Part shown: piece after piece, positions 6,501 to 12,294 of the stretch
Numbering within the stretch: the first letter of the stretch is position 1
Layout: every line of letters begins with the position of its first letter
Virus record (IMG/VR): IMGVR_UViG_3300020536_000024
Span: 1 to 35,607 of that record
Length of the DNA: 35,607 nucleotides
Direction: 5' to 3' (one strand)
DNA from: a virus
Position numbers and translations under genes: made by a program
Notes under the pieces: model-generated
What the model was told of the DNA's origin: nothing
The model's database searches: none
What the model saw: only the letters and a program-made list of their open reading frames with translations

Positions 6501-6935
6501 TTACTCTCGTTCAATGTCTTGTACTCGTACATCTGGGTCGTGCAACTCTAAGTCGTAGCCGCTAACTTCGATGTTGTCCGTAATGTAATCTTCAACTTCC
6601 TCAGGGGAGGTAGCCTTGATTCCAGTAACAGTAACTGTAATCTCTACAGTTGCTGACCAGGTTGTAGTAAGTACATCTGAACCGATTGATTCTAGTAACT
6701 GATTCACGTCATCACGTGTAACTGTTACCTCATCTGAACCATCATCAAATGCTTCTGAAAAGAAATCATATACCTTGGAGCGTGTGCTAACAAGTTTTCT
6801 ATATGCTTCTTGTGCTTCATTAGATATTGCTTCATGCTTTTTCTTTGTTGTAATCTCACTCTTGATTAGTTCTTTGAGTGAATCTTCTGTGAAGTTGTAG
6901 GTTGTTCCGTCTACTGTGATTGGATTTAGGTACAC
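6501..6935 (-). CDS. Hypothetical phage protein
   Basis: 144 residues, acidic. The N-terminal half has a coiled-coil-like helix (about 17-60, KELIKSEITTKKKHEAISNE). The C-terminal half is beta-rich, with Val/Thr alternation (SATVEITVTVTG) and an acidic end. No family recognised. ATG 6935 lies 8 bases after the DUF932 stop. It sits between DUF932 and the exonuclease. Confidence 0.6.
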   Translation of the reverse strand: MYLNPITVDGTTYNFTEDSLKELIKSEITTKKKHEAISNEAQEAYRKLVSTRSKVYDFFSEAFDDGSDEVTVTRDDVNQLLESIGSDVLTTTWSATVEITVTVTGIKATSPEEVEDYITDNIEVSGYDLELHDPDVRVQDIERE

Positions 6936-6943
6936 GATTCTCC

Positions 6944-7891
6944 TTAGATTGAGAGTAGTTCTAGTGCTCGTAGTTTAATGCCATCATTCCGTCCTGCAAG
7001 GATAGAAATACTAGCATCTTTCTGAGAGTAGTGGTCGGCATATTCTACAACTGCTTGCCATAAACCAAACTCTGTGTTGCGGATGTTCTCTTGTGTTGGG
7101 CTATCTGAGTAGATAGCAAATGCTTTCTGCCGTGCATTGAGGGCACGGGACTTAGCATTCTTTTCACCCTTGCTGAGTAGGTGCATAGGTGATTGTTCAA
7201 TTTTGGTAGGCAATGCCCATACTTTCTTGAAGTATGCGGTTGCTCTAGAGATATCTGTCTCACGCTGGATGAGATGGTTAGCCAGGTCGCTATACATATC
7301 AATGCTTGAGTAGGTTAGGTCAAGTAAGTTTCGCATGTCAGATACTGATAGTACTGCGTTTGAAGTATGACGCAGCGTATAAGTATGTGCTTTGTTCTTG
7401 GCTCTAAAGATACGATTGATTTGGTTGGCACAAAACAATCGCTCAATGATAGGGCGCACTACTACCGATGATGAACCGTCATGACTAGTCTTGGCTAGTA
7501 AGAAGGCAGCATGTGGGTCGCCTTGGATTTCCATTTCTTTTGGTAATGACATGAGCATCCATACTTTTGCTCCGTCATCGTACTCACCTGCTGCTGCATA
7601 GCGAGCCTCGCCTGAATCAATCAATCCATCTAGTGAGCCAAAGACTTCAGAGTTCTGAAAGACTTTGTACTTACTACCCACTACACCAATGACTGACTCT
7701 TTTCCTTGATGTGTTTTTATGACTGCTTGCTTTTTTGGTACATGCAAGAAGTCTGAAGTGTGCATATCTGACAGGCTAACTGTCCAGTTAAGTCCTGCTT
7801 CTTGTGCTACTTGTGCTGCGCTTGTTGCTTCTACTGCTACGCCAGCCTTAAGCCAGGCTGAGCGGTTTTTTACTACATCTGCTGTAGTCAT
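6944..7891 (-). CDS. DUF932 phage/plasmid-like protein
   Basis: 315 residues. The chain matches the DUF932 / phage-plasmid-like protein (TIGR03299) family: an N-terminal helical part, VPKKQAVIKTHQGKESVIGVVGSKYKVFQNSEVF at about 52-85 (the characteristic V..Y..vQn.e.F), a VWMLMSLP strand, PIIERLFCANQ and long C-terminal helices. These proteins are frequent in phages and plasmids, often near recombination genes; their biochemical role is unsettled. Good RBS (AAAGGGACAC) before ATG 7891. Confidence 0.8.
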   Translation of the reverse strand: MTTADVVKNRSAWLKAGVAVEATSAAQVAQEAGLNWTVSLSDMHTSDFLHVPKKQAVIKTHQGKESVIGVVGSKYKVFQNSEVFGSLDGLIDSGEARYAAAGEYDDGAKVWMLMSLPKEMEIQGDPHAAFLLAKTSHDGSSSVVVRPIIERLFCANQINRIFRAKNKAHTYTLRHTSNAVLSVSDMRNLLDLTYSSIDMYSDLANHLIQRETDISRATAYFKKVWALPTKIEQSPMHLLSKGEKNAKSRALNARQKAFAIYSDSPTQENIRNTEFGLWQAVVEYADHYSQKDASISILAGRNDGIKLRALELLSI

Positions 7892-7903
7892 GTGTCCCTT
7901 TCT

Positions 7904-8389
7904 TTACCATGAAGCCTGATACTCGAAGGACCATCCTTCGGGTACATCTTCAATGAGTTTACTTACTATCTTCACAGTCTTTTCAAGACCATGAAAATAC
8001 CATTCGTCATACTCTGTGCTGCCAAAGAAGAAGCCACCACCTGGTGGTAGTAATCTACTTGCTTGACTGTGGTCTGCTAATACTATTTCACATGCATTCT
8101 TTAAGTCAATTAAAGAACTGCGTGGTACATAGATTGGTTGGCACTCATCAACTCCGTCTGCTAATTCTTGAACGAACCAGTTATGAATAGCATTAACCTT
8201 GCGCCAGTATCCAACTTGAATAGATACAGATGCAAAGGCTAATTCATCTGGGTCATACATCCAATCTGTAGCCCCCACGAGGGAGGCGAGGATTGTGTAA
8301 TCAGCATTGAGTTTCTTGTTATGTGTTACTGGTTCCCACTCAATAGATGAGATGCTTTTACGAGCATAAAGATACATATCCAATCCCAT
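7904..8389 (-). CDS. Conserved phage protein beginning MGLDMYLYARK
   Basis: 161 residues. It shows the hallmark of a widespread phage family of unknown function: MGLDMYLYARK at the start, then GYWRKVNAIHNWFV in the middle and GFFFGSTEYDEWYFHGLEKT toward the C-terminus. The aromatic and acidic conserved residues suggest a small enzyme or ligand-binding domain, but no catalytic role is established. It lies 2 bases after the stop of the DUF4192-like gene. Confidence 0.75.
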   Translation of the reverse strand: MGLDMYLYARKSISSIEWEPVTHNKKLNADYTILASLVGATDWMYDPDELAFASVSIQVGYWRKVNAIHNWFVQELADGVDECQPIYVPRSSLIDLKNACEIVLADHSQASRLLPPGGGFFFGSTEYDEWYFHGLEKTVKIVSKLIEDVPEGWSFEYQASW

Positions 8390-8391
8390 GA

Positions 8392-8892
8392 TTAGATACC
8401 CATCCCTGCCTTGACCTTTGGATGAAGTTCCTCAGTCATTGCTTTGAGTGCATCTGCTGGCCAATTTGAATTGAATACACGGCGAAGCAAGTTTGCTAGT
8501 GAATAAGTTGGATTATTTTCTAGCGCCTGTGATAGCACTTCTCTTGCTGATTCATCTTCTTCAATTGAATAAAGATTTGCAGCCAAGATACTAGCAACTG
8601 GTGCAATGAACTCACCTGGAACTACATCCATAAAGGATGCAAGGTATGTATTGACTGCTGCAATTGGACGCTCAGATGGTAGACCTAATACAAAGTCACG
8701 CAGTTGAATATCTTTATTCAAACCTGCTGTTACCTCTGCAATGTGGTCATCATCTGGTGTTGCACCTGAATCAATCTGTGAATAGATTGCATCTGTTAGG
8801 CGCTTGCGTTGCTCTATTAGTTGTTCTTCTTCACCATTCTCACCTAGCAAGATGTTGTGGTAGTTTTGGATTTCTTCTGTTGTTACTGTCAT
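8392..8892 (-). CDS. DUF4192-like actinobacterial protein
   Basis: 166 residues. The C-terminal half (about 90-150) reads PVASILAANLYSIEEDESAREVLSQALENNPTYSLANLL, a TPR-like helical pair resembling the C-terminus of actinobacterial DUF4192 proteins. The frame extends upstream to 8970, but the start at 8892 is chosen: AAAGGAAA lies 5-6 bases before this ATG and it overlaps the upstream stop as ATGA. Function unknown; the family supports an actinobacterial origin. Confidence 0.65.
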   Translation of the reverse strand: MTVTTEEIQNYHNILLGENGEEEQLIEQRKRLTDAIYSQIDSGATPDDDHIAEVTAGLNKDIQLRDFVLGLPSERPIAAVNTYLASFMDVVPGEFIAPVASILAANLYSIEEDESAREVLSQALENNPTYSLANLLRRVFNSNWPADALKAMTEELHPKVKAGMGI

Positions 8893-9071
8893 TTGCTTTC
8901 CTTTTCTTTTGTGTAGCGTTGGAGGGATTCCAACACATCTTGTTGTTGCTCTTTGCTGCATGTTGCCCATAGATAACCAAGTAAATAATGGATAGATAAA
9001 CCATCATCTCCACTGTATATCTGCTTGGCTAACTCTTTTGCTTCTTTTAATCCTGGTGTTCCAACTGTCAT
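8889..9071 (-). CDS. Small hypothetical protein
   Basis: 60 residues. A central segment SIHYLLGYLWATCSKEQQQDVLESL looks like two amphipathic helices; the rest is charged. No family recognised. AAGGATAAATAA precedes ATG 9071. It overlaps the DUF4192-like start by 4 bases. Confidence 0.6.
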   Translation of the reverse strand: MTVGTPGLKEAKELAKQIYSGDDGLSIHYLLGYLWATCSKEQQQDVLESLQRYTKEKESK

Positions 9072-9081
9072 TTATTTATCC

Positions 9082-9501
9082 TTAATACCAACCATTGCTT
9101 CGCCAATGTGACCAAGCAACTGATGGTTTCTCGTATCTGTGCTGGATGTAAGCCAGCCCACGCTCAATCTGGAGCGGGGCTGGCGTTTGTGGGTCAAGGT
9201 TAAGTAACTGTGGGATACCGAAGGCTGAACTGTTTGGGTTGTCTGCTTTAGGATTCCAGGCTGATTCCTTTCCCCATAGTTTCATTAGTGCACGGTGTTC
9301 AGACAAGTTCCAGTCTGGGTACGCCATGCGCATGAACTGTTTTGCATATAACTTCAGAGCACGGGGAGTCCAATGGAACTCGCTCATCTCTGTAGGTTTT
9401 GGCTGTGTGTGTGGCTTGGCATGTACCACTGGCATGTGCCACGGTAGCATTGACAAGAAGGTTAGATACCATGCGGTAAACAGTGCGAATAGTTTTTTCA
9501 T
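9082..9501 (-). CDS. Secreted lytic-transglycosylase-like protein
   Basis: 139 residues. A signal peptide is clear: MKKLF then a hydrophobic core to about residue 26, with VHA-K as a likely signal-peptidase site near 28/29. The mature domain has WGKESAWNPKADNP...AFGIPQLL at about 76-100, with E79 as the probable catalytic Glu of the SLT/goose-lysozyme fold. It then has ERGLAYIQHRY and WSHWRSNGWY, as in actinobacterial transglycosylase-like proteins. It is encoded in the early operon, away from the lysis cassette and on the opposite strand, so it is unlikely to be the main endolysin. Wall remodelling, or exclusion of other phages, is inferred. Confidence 0.75.
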   Translation of the reverse strand: MKKLFALFTAWYLTFLSMLPWHMPVVHAKPHTQPKPTEMSEFHWTPRALKLYAKQFMRMAYPDWNLSEHRALMKLWGKESAWNPKADNPNSSAFGIPQLLNLDPQTPAPLQIERGLAYIQHRYEKPSVAWSHWRSNGWY

Positions 9502-9596
9502 CTAACGACCCATCTGTAGAGGAGATAGAAAACTGTAATGAGGAATGCCCAGGACTGTAATGGTGTGAGAGGGAGGATTGATATTTCATTCATCAT
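9498..9596 (-). CDS. Single-span membrane microprotein
   Basis: 32 residues starting at tandem ATG codons (9596, 9593) and ending as an ATGA overlap with the transglycosylase ATG. The core LQSWAFLITVFYLLYRWVV is a clear membrane span with a positively charged end. Its coupling to the secreted wall enzyme suggests a membrane partner or leader. Too short for family assignment. Confidence 0.5.
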   Translation of the reverse strand: MMNEISILPLTPLQSWAFLITVFYLLYRWVVR

Positions 9597-9660
9597 TATC
9601 CTCTGAGTTGCAGATATCGCATAAGGTTCCGCACTGACTGCAGCAAGCATCTTCATTCAT
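9586..9660 (-). CDS. Cys-rich microprotein
   Basis: 24 residues with CC..CG...C..C (five cysteines) and an acidic tail. The ATG at 9660 overlaps the upstream stop, and the stop overlaps the next start region. A zinc-knuckle is plausible. Support comes from gene overlap and repeated occurrence of similar Cys microproteins in this cluster. Confidence 0.45.
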   Translation of the reverse strand: MNEDACCSQCGTLCDICNSEDNDE

Positions 9661-9757
9661 CTCCCCACATCCTATCTGGTTCTTGGTAACCTTCATCTTC
9701 ATCTTCTATGTCTTTGTCTAGTGCTATGTCATCTTCAAGCGGTGGTTCGTAGCCCAT
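9653..9757 (-). CDS. Acidic microprotein
   Basis: 34 residues, strongly acidic (LEDDIALDKDIEDEDE), ending MWGDE. AAAGGAAG precedes the ATG at 9757, and the stop overlaps the next ATG. It starts within the last codons of the XRE gene (23-base overlap). Highly acidic small phage proteins are often inhibitors or DNA mimics; that is only a suggestion here. Confidence 0.5.
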   Translation of the reverse strand: MGYEPPLEDDIALDKDIEDEDEGYQEPDRMWGDE

Positions 9758-10022
9758 CTTTTCTTCCTTTCATTACATGCATTTGGTCTCCATACATACT
9801 GTGTCTGATAACTGCATCGATTGATATGCCGTATACCTCACACAATTTCAACAATCTTTTAACTGTTATAGGTCTATGGTTGCGTTCATAACTACCTAAT
9901 GCTGCGACAGTAAACTCACCATTGCTTACGCGTTCTACATCTCTAAGGGTGTAGCCAGCAACTAGTCTTACTATCTTAAGCGTTGTCATTATGTCTAAGT
10001 AATCAGGGTTTAAGTTACTCAC
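9735..10022 (-). CDS. XRE-family (BldD-like) HTH regulator
   Basis: 95 residues from GTG 10022, chosen because AGGGAG lies 6 bases upstream; the frame could extend to GTG 10052 but that lacks an RBS. The core GYTLRDVERVSNGEFTVAALGSYERNHRPITVKRLLKLCEVYGI is an HTH of the actinobacterial type where the recognition segment reads GSYERG.R..TV.RL..L...YG. It probably represses or activates early phage promoters; the inverted repeat at 11779-11805 is a candidate target, unproven. Confidence 0.8.
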   Translation of the reverse strand: MSNLNPDYLDIMTTLKIVRLVAGYTLRDVERVSNGEFTVAALGSYERNHRPITVKRLLKLCEVYGISIDAVIRHSMYGDQMHVMKGRKDGLRTTA

Positions 10023-10143
10023 ATTCTTCTCCCTTATGTAGTACTTGGTCACAACAGATTGTGCATAGACCAGTTATATTGCAGAATCTTTCTGCATATT
10101 GGTCGCAGTCAGCACACTGAGATGGCATGTATGGTGCGCTCAT
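10015..10143 (-). CDS. Zinc-finger-like microprotein
   Basis: 42 residues with CADC near residue 10, then C21, C27 and CTICC at about 27-31, and a terminal C. The ATG 10143 has GGAG 7 bases upstream and overlaps the preceding stop (ATGA). Its own stop overlaps the GTG of the XRE gene. Cys spacing suggests one or two zinc sites. No known family. Confidence 0.55.
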   Translation of the reverse strand: MSAPYMPSQCADCDQYAERFCNITGLCTICCDQVLHKGEECE

Positions 10144-10244
10144 AGTATTTCTCCACACTTATCGCAAGGTAATCCTGTTACCTCATCTAGTGCGTCATAC
10201 TTTGTACCCTTCCAGCAATGCATACATATGATAACGAACTTCAT
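10140..10244 (-). CDS. CxxC microprotein
   Basis: 34 residues: two knuckles ICMHCW and PCDKCGEIL separated by 16 residues, a minimal zinc ribbon. AGAGGAAG lies upstream of ATG 10244. ATGA overlap with the next gene. Confidence 0.55.
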   Translation of the reverse strand: MKFVIICMHCWKGTKYDALDEVTGLPCDKCGEIL

Positions 10245-10245
10245 T

Positions 10246-10377
10246 TTATTCTTCCTCTACATAAATTCTACCTGTTGCCATCATTTCTTCCAAGATATTG
10301 TTGGCTGCTTTGATGGATAGGATTGCAGCCTCCATTGATTCATTTAGTTGTGCGATTTCTTCTACGGTGTAACTCAT
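10246..10377 (-). CDS. Small helical protein
   Basis: 43 residues, acidic and helical (EEIAQLNESMEAAILSIKAANNILEEMM), coiled-coil-like. The ATG at 10377 overlaps the upstream stop (ATGA) with GAGAAAG as RBS, and the stop codon lies one base before the next ATG. Unknown function; may oligomerise. Confidence 0.5.
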   Translation of the reverse strand: MSYTVEEIAQLNESMEAAILSIKAANNILEEMMATGRIYVEEE

Positions 10378-10541
10378 TTGCTTTCTCCTATCTTGGTCCA
10401 TGCACATGGGGTGCAGTAGTTTCTGGGCGCTGTTCTATCTCTATCTACAAGAATGTCCATGCCACATGCATGGCATTCATCTTCTTTGTACTTGCTTTGC
10501 ACTGGGTAGTGGGCAAGGGTTATGAATTCTTTGTTTGCCAT
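10374..10541 (-). CDS. Small zinc-ribbon protein
   Basis: 55 residues. CHACGMDILVDRD and NYCTPCAW give a C-x2-C ... C-x2-C ribbon with a short DRDR loop. AAAGGAAG precedes ATG 10541. It overlaps the 3' end of the membrane protein gene by 22 bases. Resembles general phage Zn-ribbon fillers; no specific family. Confidence 0.6.
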   Translation of the reverse strand: MANKEFITLAHYPVQSKYKEDECHACGMDILVDRDRTAPRNYCTPCAWTKIGESK

Positions 10542-10756
10542 AGGTCTTCCTTTGCTATGTCTGGGTCATAGTAGAAGTTATTCTTTGGCATATAATAATC
10601 TACGCTGCGGGCTTTCTTTGCTATCCTGAGAGCACGGCGTAGTTCTAGGTTCTCTTTGGTAAGGATGGCGTTCTGTCTGATAGCCAGGGTTAGTACTACT
10701 ACAGATGTAATTAAAGCAATCATGATGGCTAACAGAGTCAATGAATCTAACAACAT
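10520..10756 (-). CDS. Membrane-anchored coiled-coil protein
   Basis: 78 residues. One N-terminal membrane span (about 4-26, LLAIMIALITSVVVLTLAI) is followed by a basic coiled-coil helix (KENLELRRALRIAKKAR) and a Tyr-rich tail. AAGGAG lies before ATG 10756. Topology resembles small spanin- or membrane-adaptor-like phage proteins, but the early-operon position argues against lysis. Confidence 0.6.
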   Translation of the reverse strand: MLLDSLTLLAIMIALITSVVVLTLAIRQNAILTKENLELRRALRIAKKARSVDYYMPKNNFYYDPDIAKEDLWQTKNS

Positions 10757-10758
10757 TT

Positions 10759-10839
10759 CTATCTCCTTCTATGTGAGCATTGGCTGATAGGAACTAGGCA
10801 GTCCCCACAATAAACTGTATTGTTTTCTGTATCTGACAT
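10759..10839 (-). CDS. Possible Cys/His microprotein
   Basis: 26 codons: CGDC...C-S-H then RRR. It ends 2 bases before the next ATG, and its last codons carry that gene's AAGGAG. The upstream AGG is a weak RBS. Plausible by analogy with neighbouring zinc microproteins, but short enough to arise by chance. Confidence 0.35.
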   Translation of the reverse strand: MSDTENNTVYCGDCLVPISQCSHRRR

Positions 10840-10884
10840 AGCGACCTACTTTCAGTTGTCTGAACTTATACGAATACCTTTGCA

Positions 10885-10928
10885 CTAAAAAAGTGCAGGT
10901 GGTGAGAGCCGAAGCCCCCACCACCTGC
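10885..10928 (-). terminator. Intrinsic terminator after the 10936-11247 gene
   Basis: On the minus strand a 10-bp perfect stem (10919-10928 with 10895-10904) encloses a loop with CTTCGG, followed by AC and six T (10887-10892). It lies 8 bases after the stop of the upstream gene, so that gene and its promoter form a separate or attenuated transcript from the rest of the early operon. Confidence 0.85.
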
Positions 10929-10935
10929 GGTTAGA

Positions 10936-11247
10936 TTAGACTAGCGATAACTTGGTTACTACCTGGTTTTCATACCACTTATCATTCTTTTCAGAGAATG
11001 TTGAAGTCATATACCCTTCAATGTTTACAGCGAATTCGGTTTCGCTGGAGTTGATTAGATTTTCACGAACCCATGCTTGGATTGCAGGGTCTGTGATGGT
11101 GATTTGACGGCTTGCGGTGAACTTGCTAGCCATATCGCCGTTGGGTGTATATTCTAAGCGGCGGTCTACTACAGTTGCTTTGATAACATTATTGTAATCT
11201 TTCACTGCCTTGACAATTGAACCGCTGAATGTGAATGTGTTTGACAT
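10936..11247 (-). CDS. Small beta-rich protein, possible OB-fold
   Basis: 103 residues, beta-rich with alternating polar/hydrophobic strands: TFTFSGSIVKAVKDYNNVIKATVVDRR, then KFTASRQITITDP, FAVNIEGYMTSTF and NQVVTKLSLV. Strand order and size are compatible with an OB-fold, such as a small ssDNA-binding protein, but no diagnostic motif or acidic tail is present. Good RBS (AAAAGGAAATAAC). It has its own terminator, suggesting high or early expression. Confidence 0.5.
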   Translation of the reverse strand: MSNTFTFSGSIVKAVKDYNNVIKATVVDRRLEYTPNGDMASKFTASRQITITDPAIQAWVRENLINSSETEFAVNIEGYMTSTFSEKNDKWYENQVVTKLSLV

Positions 11248-11288
11248 GTTATTTCCTTTTCTAGTAGTTGGTTGATTGGGCTAAGCAC

Positions 11289-11304
11289 CCGTCACTCGTG
11301 ACGG
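11289..11304. repeat. Perfect short hairpin in intergenic leader
   Basis: CCGTCAC (11289-11295) and GTGACGG (11298-11304), 7-bp stem with a 2-base loop, in the gap between the two first minus-strand genes. No T-run follows, so an RNA processing or stability element, or an operator, is more likely than a terminator. Confidence 0.5.
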
Positions 11305-11325
11305 GGCTGCCCTTGGTGGTGCAGG

Positions 11326-11724
11326 TTAGTTGCAGTTTGGGCACTTGGTGTGCTTGTTGTAGGTATAGTGACAGTCTTGGCAGATGACACTATTGGCAGG
11401 CATGTCGAACGATAAGTCGAATAGCCTGTCAGTGATGACGGTGATAGGGTCTAAGAACTCCTCTCGTGTATCCTCCCAAGTTTGGGTGGCATAGACGAAG
11501 TAGGGTTCAACCCTAGTAGTTGCACCTACCCAGTCATGCCCTGAACTTTCGGGCAGATTGTAGGATAGTTGCTTGCGGTACTGGAGATTGCCTTCGTCCA
11601 CGATAGCATGGGCAATATTGCTATCACGGGCTGTGCGACTGTCCTCGCACTCCAGACAGACTTCGTTGAGCATGTAGCAGGCGTAGCAGTTGTTAGTGAT
11701 GGTAATGCCTATAGACTCACTCAT
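11326..11724 (-). CDS. Zinc-knuckle protein, first early gene
   Basis: 132 residues from ATG 11724, chosen over the longer frame (to 11766) because AGAGGAAA lies just before it and because the predicted promoter lies at 11753-11782. It has Cys pairs at both ends: CYACYMLNEVCLEC near residues 14-27 and CQDCHYTYNKHTKCPNC at the C-terminus. The central part is acidic and aromatic. Probably a DNA- or protein-binding early protein; no family recognised. Confidence 0.6.
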   Translation of the reverse strand: MSESIGITITNNCYACYMLNEVCLECEDSRTARDSNIAHAIVDEGNLQYRKQLSYNLPESSGHDWVGATTRVEPYFVYATQTWEDTREEFLDPITVITDRLFDLSFDMPANSVICQDCHYTYNKHTKCPNCN

Positions 11725-11752
11725 TGTTTCCTCTCTGTAGTTAGTATCTCTA

Positions 11753-11782
11753 ACTACACTTCCCACACTGCAGGCCTGTCAA
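11753..11782 (-). promoter_or_regulatory. Candidate early promoter (minus strand)
   Basis: A perfect -35 hexamer TTGACA (11782-11777) with TGTAGT (11758-11753) at 18-base spacing. It sits about 30 bases upstream of the first early gene ATG (11724), so a short leader would result. It would drive the long minus-strand early operon. Confidence 0.6.
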
Positions 11783-11805
11783 GCCCAGTCTTTTCATGGG
11801 CTTGA
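11779..11805. promoter_or_regulatory. Inverted repeat overlapping the early -35 box (operator candidate)
   Basis: TCAAGCCCA (11779-11787) and TGGGCTTGA (11797-11805) form a perfect 9-bp inverted repeat with a 9-base spacer. The left arm covers part of the TTGACA element, so a bound regulator would block the early promoter. The XRE or WhiB-like protein encoded in the operon could be the ligand; this is inference. Confidence 0.55.
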
Positions 11806-12098
11806 TTGGACTGCTATCTTTAGCCTGCACTTTAGTTATTAGGCTAGCCAGTTAGGATTTTATTATTAACTGGGGCGCGGACTATTGTTTATAAGGGAGC
11901 GCCGAGATAGTAGTCTGTCAACAGGCTCCACTAACAGTACAGACTGAGCGACAGCAAACAGGCTGTGGGTCTAAATGACCCCAGACTGTTTAATGGCTTG
12001 TCAATGTAGTAGAGTATCTCTGTCTAAATATTTTCTGTACAACAGTATGCCCCTGCTACTACCCTGCTAATACTGGCTCTGACCTGCGGTTATACTAT

Positions 12099-12114
12099 TG
12101 TGATGTAAATCACC
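12099..12114. promoter_or_regulatory. CRP/GlxR-like binding site
   Basis: TGTGATGTAAATCACC matches the actinobacterial CRP/GlxR consensus TGTGA-N2-TA-N2-TCACA at every defined position except the last base. TATACT (12091-12096), a possible -10 element, lies immediately upstream. This suggests host cAMP-dependent control of phage transcription; unproven. Confidence 0.5.
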
Positions 12115-12155
12115 TGCCCAAAAGCGTTCGGAATGGGCTGTTGAACGGATTAATA

Positions 12156-12187
12156 TATAGTAGAGGCAATTTATTGCCGATACTATA
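12156..12187. repeat. 32-bp near-perfect palindrome
   Basis: Outer arms TATAGTA (12156-12162) and TACTATA (12181-12187), inner arms GGCAAT (12165-12170) and ATTGCC (12173-12178), with only the GA dinucleotides at 12163-12164 and 12179-12180 unpaired. The outer arms read as -10-like TATAGT boxes on both strands. Likely a dimeric-protein operator, cruciform or origin element. Confidence 0.6.
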
Positions 12188-12208
12188 GCAAGGGCTTCAG
12201 GCCCTTGC
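12188..12208. repeat. Hairpin directly after the palindrome
   Basis: GCAAGGGC (12188-12195) and GCCCTTGC (12201-12208), 8-bp perfect stem with a 5-base loop, no T-run. In the leader of the terminase transcript it may act as an attenuator or RNA-processing structure. Confidence 0.55.
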
Positions 12209-12294
12209 GTACAGACTGTATCTACTGTCTGTTACAAACTGACTAAGCAGGCTGTTTGTAGATGGGTAAATACTGCCTTGGGACAGGATACTAA

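Larger units (their letters stand above)
11767..12294. other. Divergent non-coding control region with repeats
   Basis: About 530 bases without a convincing gene between the minus-strand early operon and the plus-strand virion operon. Direct words recur: CAGACTG at 11940, 11982 and 12212 with inverted copies at 11912 and 12227; and CAGGCT at 11922, 11959 and 12248. A small hairpin GGGTC/GACCC lies at 11967-11981. It also holds the promoter, CRP-like site and palindromes listed separately. The iteron-like repeats and AT-rich patches are compatible with a replication origin, a packaging start or a multi-regulator switch. Confidence 0.6.

Noticed and set aside
9299-9589. 96-codon minus-strand ORF overlapping the transglycosylase gene
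   Set aside because: Ser/His-rich nonfamily sequence in a frame that overlaps the better-supported signal-peptide protein and the membrane microprotein.
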